Shown piece by piece: positions 62,941-64,000 of a stretch of DNA of 64,000 nucleotides. Source of the DNA: Methanobacteriaceae archaeon (lineage in GTDB: Archaea > Methanobacteriota > Methanobacteria > Methanobacteriales > Methanobacteriaceae); assembly GCA_027318585.1 (NCBI GenBank), contig DAHVOW010000004.1, positions 1 through 64,000 of the forward strand, in the 5' to 3' direction. Position 1 is the first letter of the stretch. Each line of letters begins with the position of its first letter. The notes beneath the pieces were generated by a model, which was not told the DNA's origin, did no database searches, and was given only the letters and a program-made list of their open reading frames with translations. The position numbers and the translations under genes are program-made.

Positions 62941-64000
62941 TTAAATGTTGACCTCCAACACATCCAATTGTACACATCTGGCGGAGGTGCCCAGTAATGA
63001 TGACACACTGGGTTGGGTTCTACCGTCATCACCAGATATCAGTTCCTTGATATATAAACCACCTTCACAGTCAATTTTCAATTCTAAGGTTTTTTGATCA
63101 ATTTTTTTAACATTCAACTGTTTCACGGTGCGTTTTCTAACCTTATCGGCTCGACGATGGGACACTCTTATGGGGGTGCGCTGTTCGATGAGGTCCAAAT
63201 TAATAAGTAAATCTAAATCTGCAGCATCAACTGGGTCATCCAACTCCACATGGGCTAAATAAGTTTTATAAGTATCGGTTGAGGAAGTTTTAATGGCGCT
63301 GCGCCTTTGTTTTTGGGATGGTTTAAGGTCCAGTACTTCAACTTTCCCTTGACTACTACTGTTTATTTCATTCTCCAGACTTTTAAGTTCCAAATCGCGT
63401 TTTAAGGGTTCTTTAATTTCCAATACAAATGGACGACCTTTACCCAGCATTTTAACGTCGATATCTTCTCTTCCTGCTCCATGAAACTTAGATCCAGATC
63501 CACCCGAAGCCTTTAAGACCGGAGGGGATACTAGTTCCTCCACAGATTCTTTATACATCTTTCCTGTGTAATTACAGCGCTCACAACCTTTTCCCTTACA
63601 CTTCCTGCAGGGCCATTTGGTCTGGGGAATGTTTCTCACCAGCTTCCGGTAGCGACCTTCGATAAAGAGAGGATTAATCTGAAGATCCACATGGTTTTTA
63701 GAGAGATCTATCATTATTACCAAGTGTGGATTATCAAAATCCACTTCGATACCCCCGCAATCATAGATCAGTTTACCCAACTCACGATTAAACTCTTTTT
63801 TAATGCTCTCGACTTCTAACTGGGTTTCTACATGTAAAAATGTTTCTTTATCCATGATATTATTGGGGAACCGGCAACCGACTAGAAAAGTAGAAAATTC
63901 GATATCTCTATTTCTAATGGCATTTAAAACATCTTTTAAAATATTTTCAAGGTTATCAAAAACACCACAACAAATTTCACATTTTTCAATATCTTCTAAC
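62941..64000 (-). CDS. pus10: tRNA pseudouridine synthase Pus10 (N-terminus beyond window)
   Basis: At least 352 residues: the frame continues upstream past ATG 63855 without a stop to the window edge (LEDIEKCEICCGVFDNLENI, then NRDIEFSTFLVGCRFPNNI). Cysteine pairs CEICCG near the window edge and PCRKCKGKGCERCNYTGKMY later are the Pus10 zinc fingers. GREDIDVKMLGKGRPFVLEI holds the catalytic aspartate. Pus10 makes pseudouridine 54 and/or 55 in archaeal tRNA. The start at 63855 would cut off the N-terminal zinc-finger/THUMP-containing domain and is therefore not the real start. Confidence 0.93.
   Translation of the reverse strand, partial: LEDIEKCEICCGVFDNLENILKDVLNAIRNRDIEFSTFLVGCRFPNNIMDKETFLHVETQLEVESIKKEFNRELGKLIYDCGGIEVDFDNPHLVIMIDLSKNHVDLQINPLFIEGRYRKLVRNIPQTKWPCRKCKGKGCERCNYTGKMYKESVEELVSPPVLKASGGSGSKFHGAGREDIDVKMLGKGRPFVLEIKEPLKRDLELKSLENEINSSSQGKVEVLDLKPSQKQRRSAIKTSSTDTYKTYLAHVELDDPVDAADLDLLINLDLIEQRTPIRVSHRRADKVRKRTVKQLNVKKIDQKTLELKIDCEGGLYIKELISGDDGRTQPSVSSLLGTSARCVQLDVLEVNI

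Overview
The window is a gene-dense stretch of an archaeal chromosome, almost certainly a member of the Methanobacteriales (Methanobacterium-like). Evidence for this is the F420H2 oxidase next to an MsvR-type V4R regulator, HdrA, methanogenesis marker protein 11, CfbA, an archaeal-type SAM synthetase, RadA and a multi-OB-fold RPA, Pus10, L21e and Rpo4, archaeal BRE/TATA promoters, AGGTGAT/GGAGG ribosome binding sites and frequent TTG/GTG starts. The order glyA, hdrA, radA, rpa, marR, leuCDB, cysteine desulfurase, ribH is the one I recall from Methanothermobacter (memory, not checked). No IS element, integrase, CRISPR array or rRNA is visible; there is one tRNA.

Layout. 1-8.7 kb: end of a GAF-domain protein, an Ogg-type DNA glycosylase operon, two poorly known genes, a serine-type proteasome-fold hydrolase behind hisF, small metabolic genes, tRNA-Arg(TCG) and an XPD/DinG-like Fe-S helicase. 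8.8-13.3 kb: cbiL, a MetX-like hydrolase, then the divergent msvR / fpaA-rubrerythrin oxygen-defence locus with operator-like inverted repeats. 13.3-16.7 kb: a CoA-disulfide-reductase-like flavoprotein and, divergently, three DsrE-fold proteins, an Fe-S protein and a 54-residue zinc-ribbon protein. 16.7-24 kb: site-2 protease, moeA, a CadD-like transporter and an ATPase plus two permeases of an ABC-2 exporter. 24-31 kb: purL, ileS and SAM synthetase, the last with a strikingly foldable leader. 31-34.6 kb: PhoU/TrkA-C protein, Lrp regulator and MgtE-type transporter with a hairpin leader, then small conserved genes. 34.6-43.2 kb: archaeoflavoprotein/ferredoxin, glyA, DUF169, hdrA, radA, rpa. 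43.3-49.8 kb: marR, leuC (broken by a frameshift exactly on a GGGAAAA heptamer), leuD, leuB, cysteine desulfurase, a 27-residue membrane peptide, ribH and mmp11. 49.9-57.2 kb: glycosyltransferase, tandem PurE, a small frameshifted membrane-protein gene, UbiD, AmrS, thiL, cfbA, DUF35. 57.5-59.5 kb: two secreted pilin-like proteins. 59.6-64 kb: a translation operon (L21e, Rpo4, DUF655, KsgA, CMD-like, HemK-like) and pus10, which runs off the window.

Most genes are core metabolism and information processing. The points most worth a second look are the DsrE/Fe-S/zinc-ribbon cluster as an uncharacterised sulfur-relay-like system, the Ser2 Ntn hydrolase, the SAM-synthetase leader, the leuC frameshift, the PurE tandem with an apparently dead second domain, and a possible structured RNA upstream of L21e.
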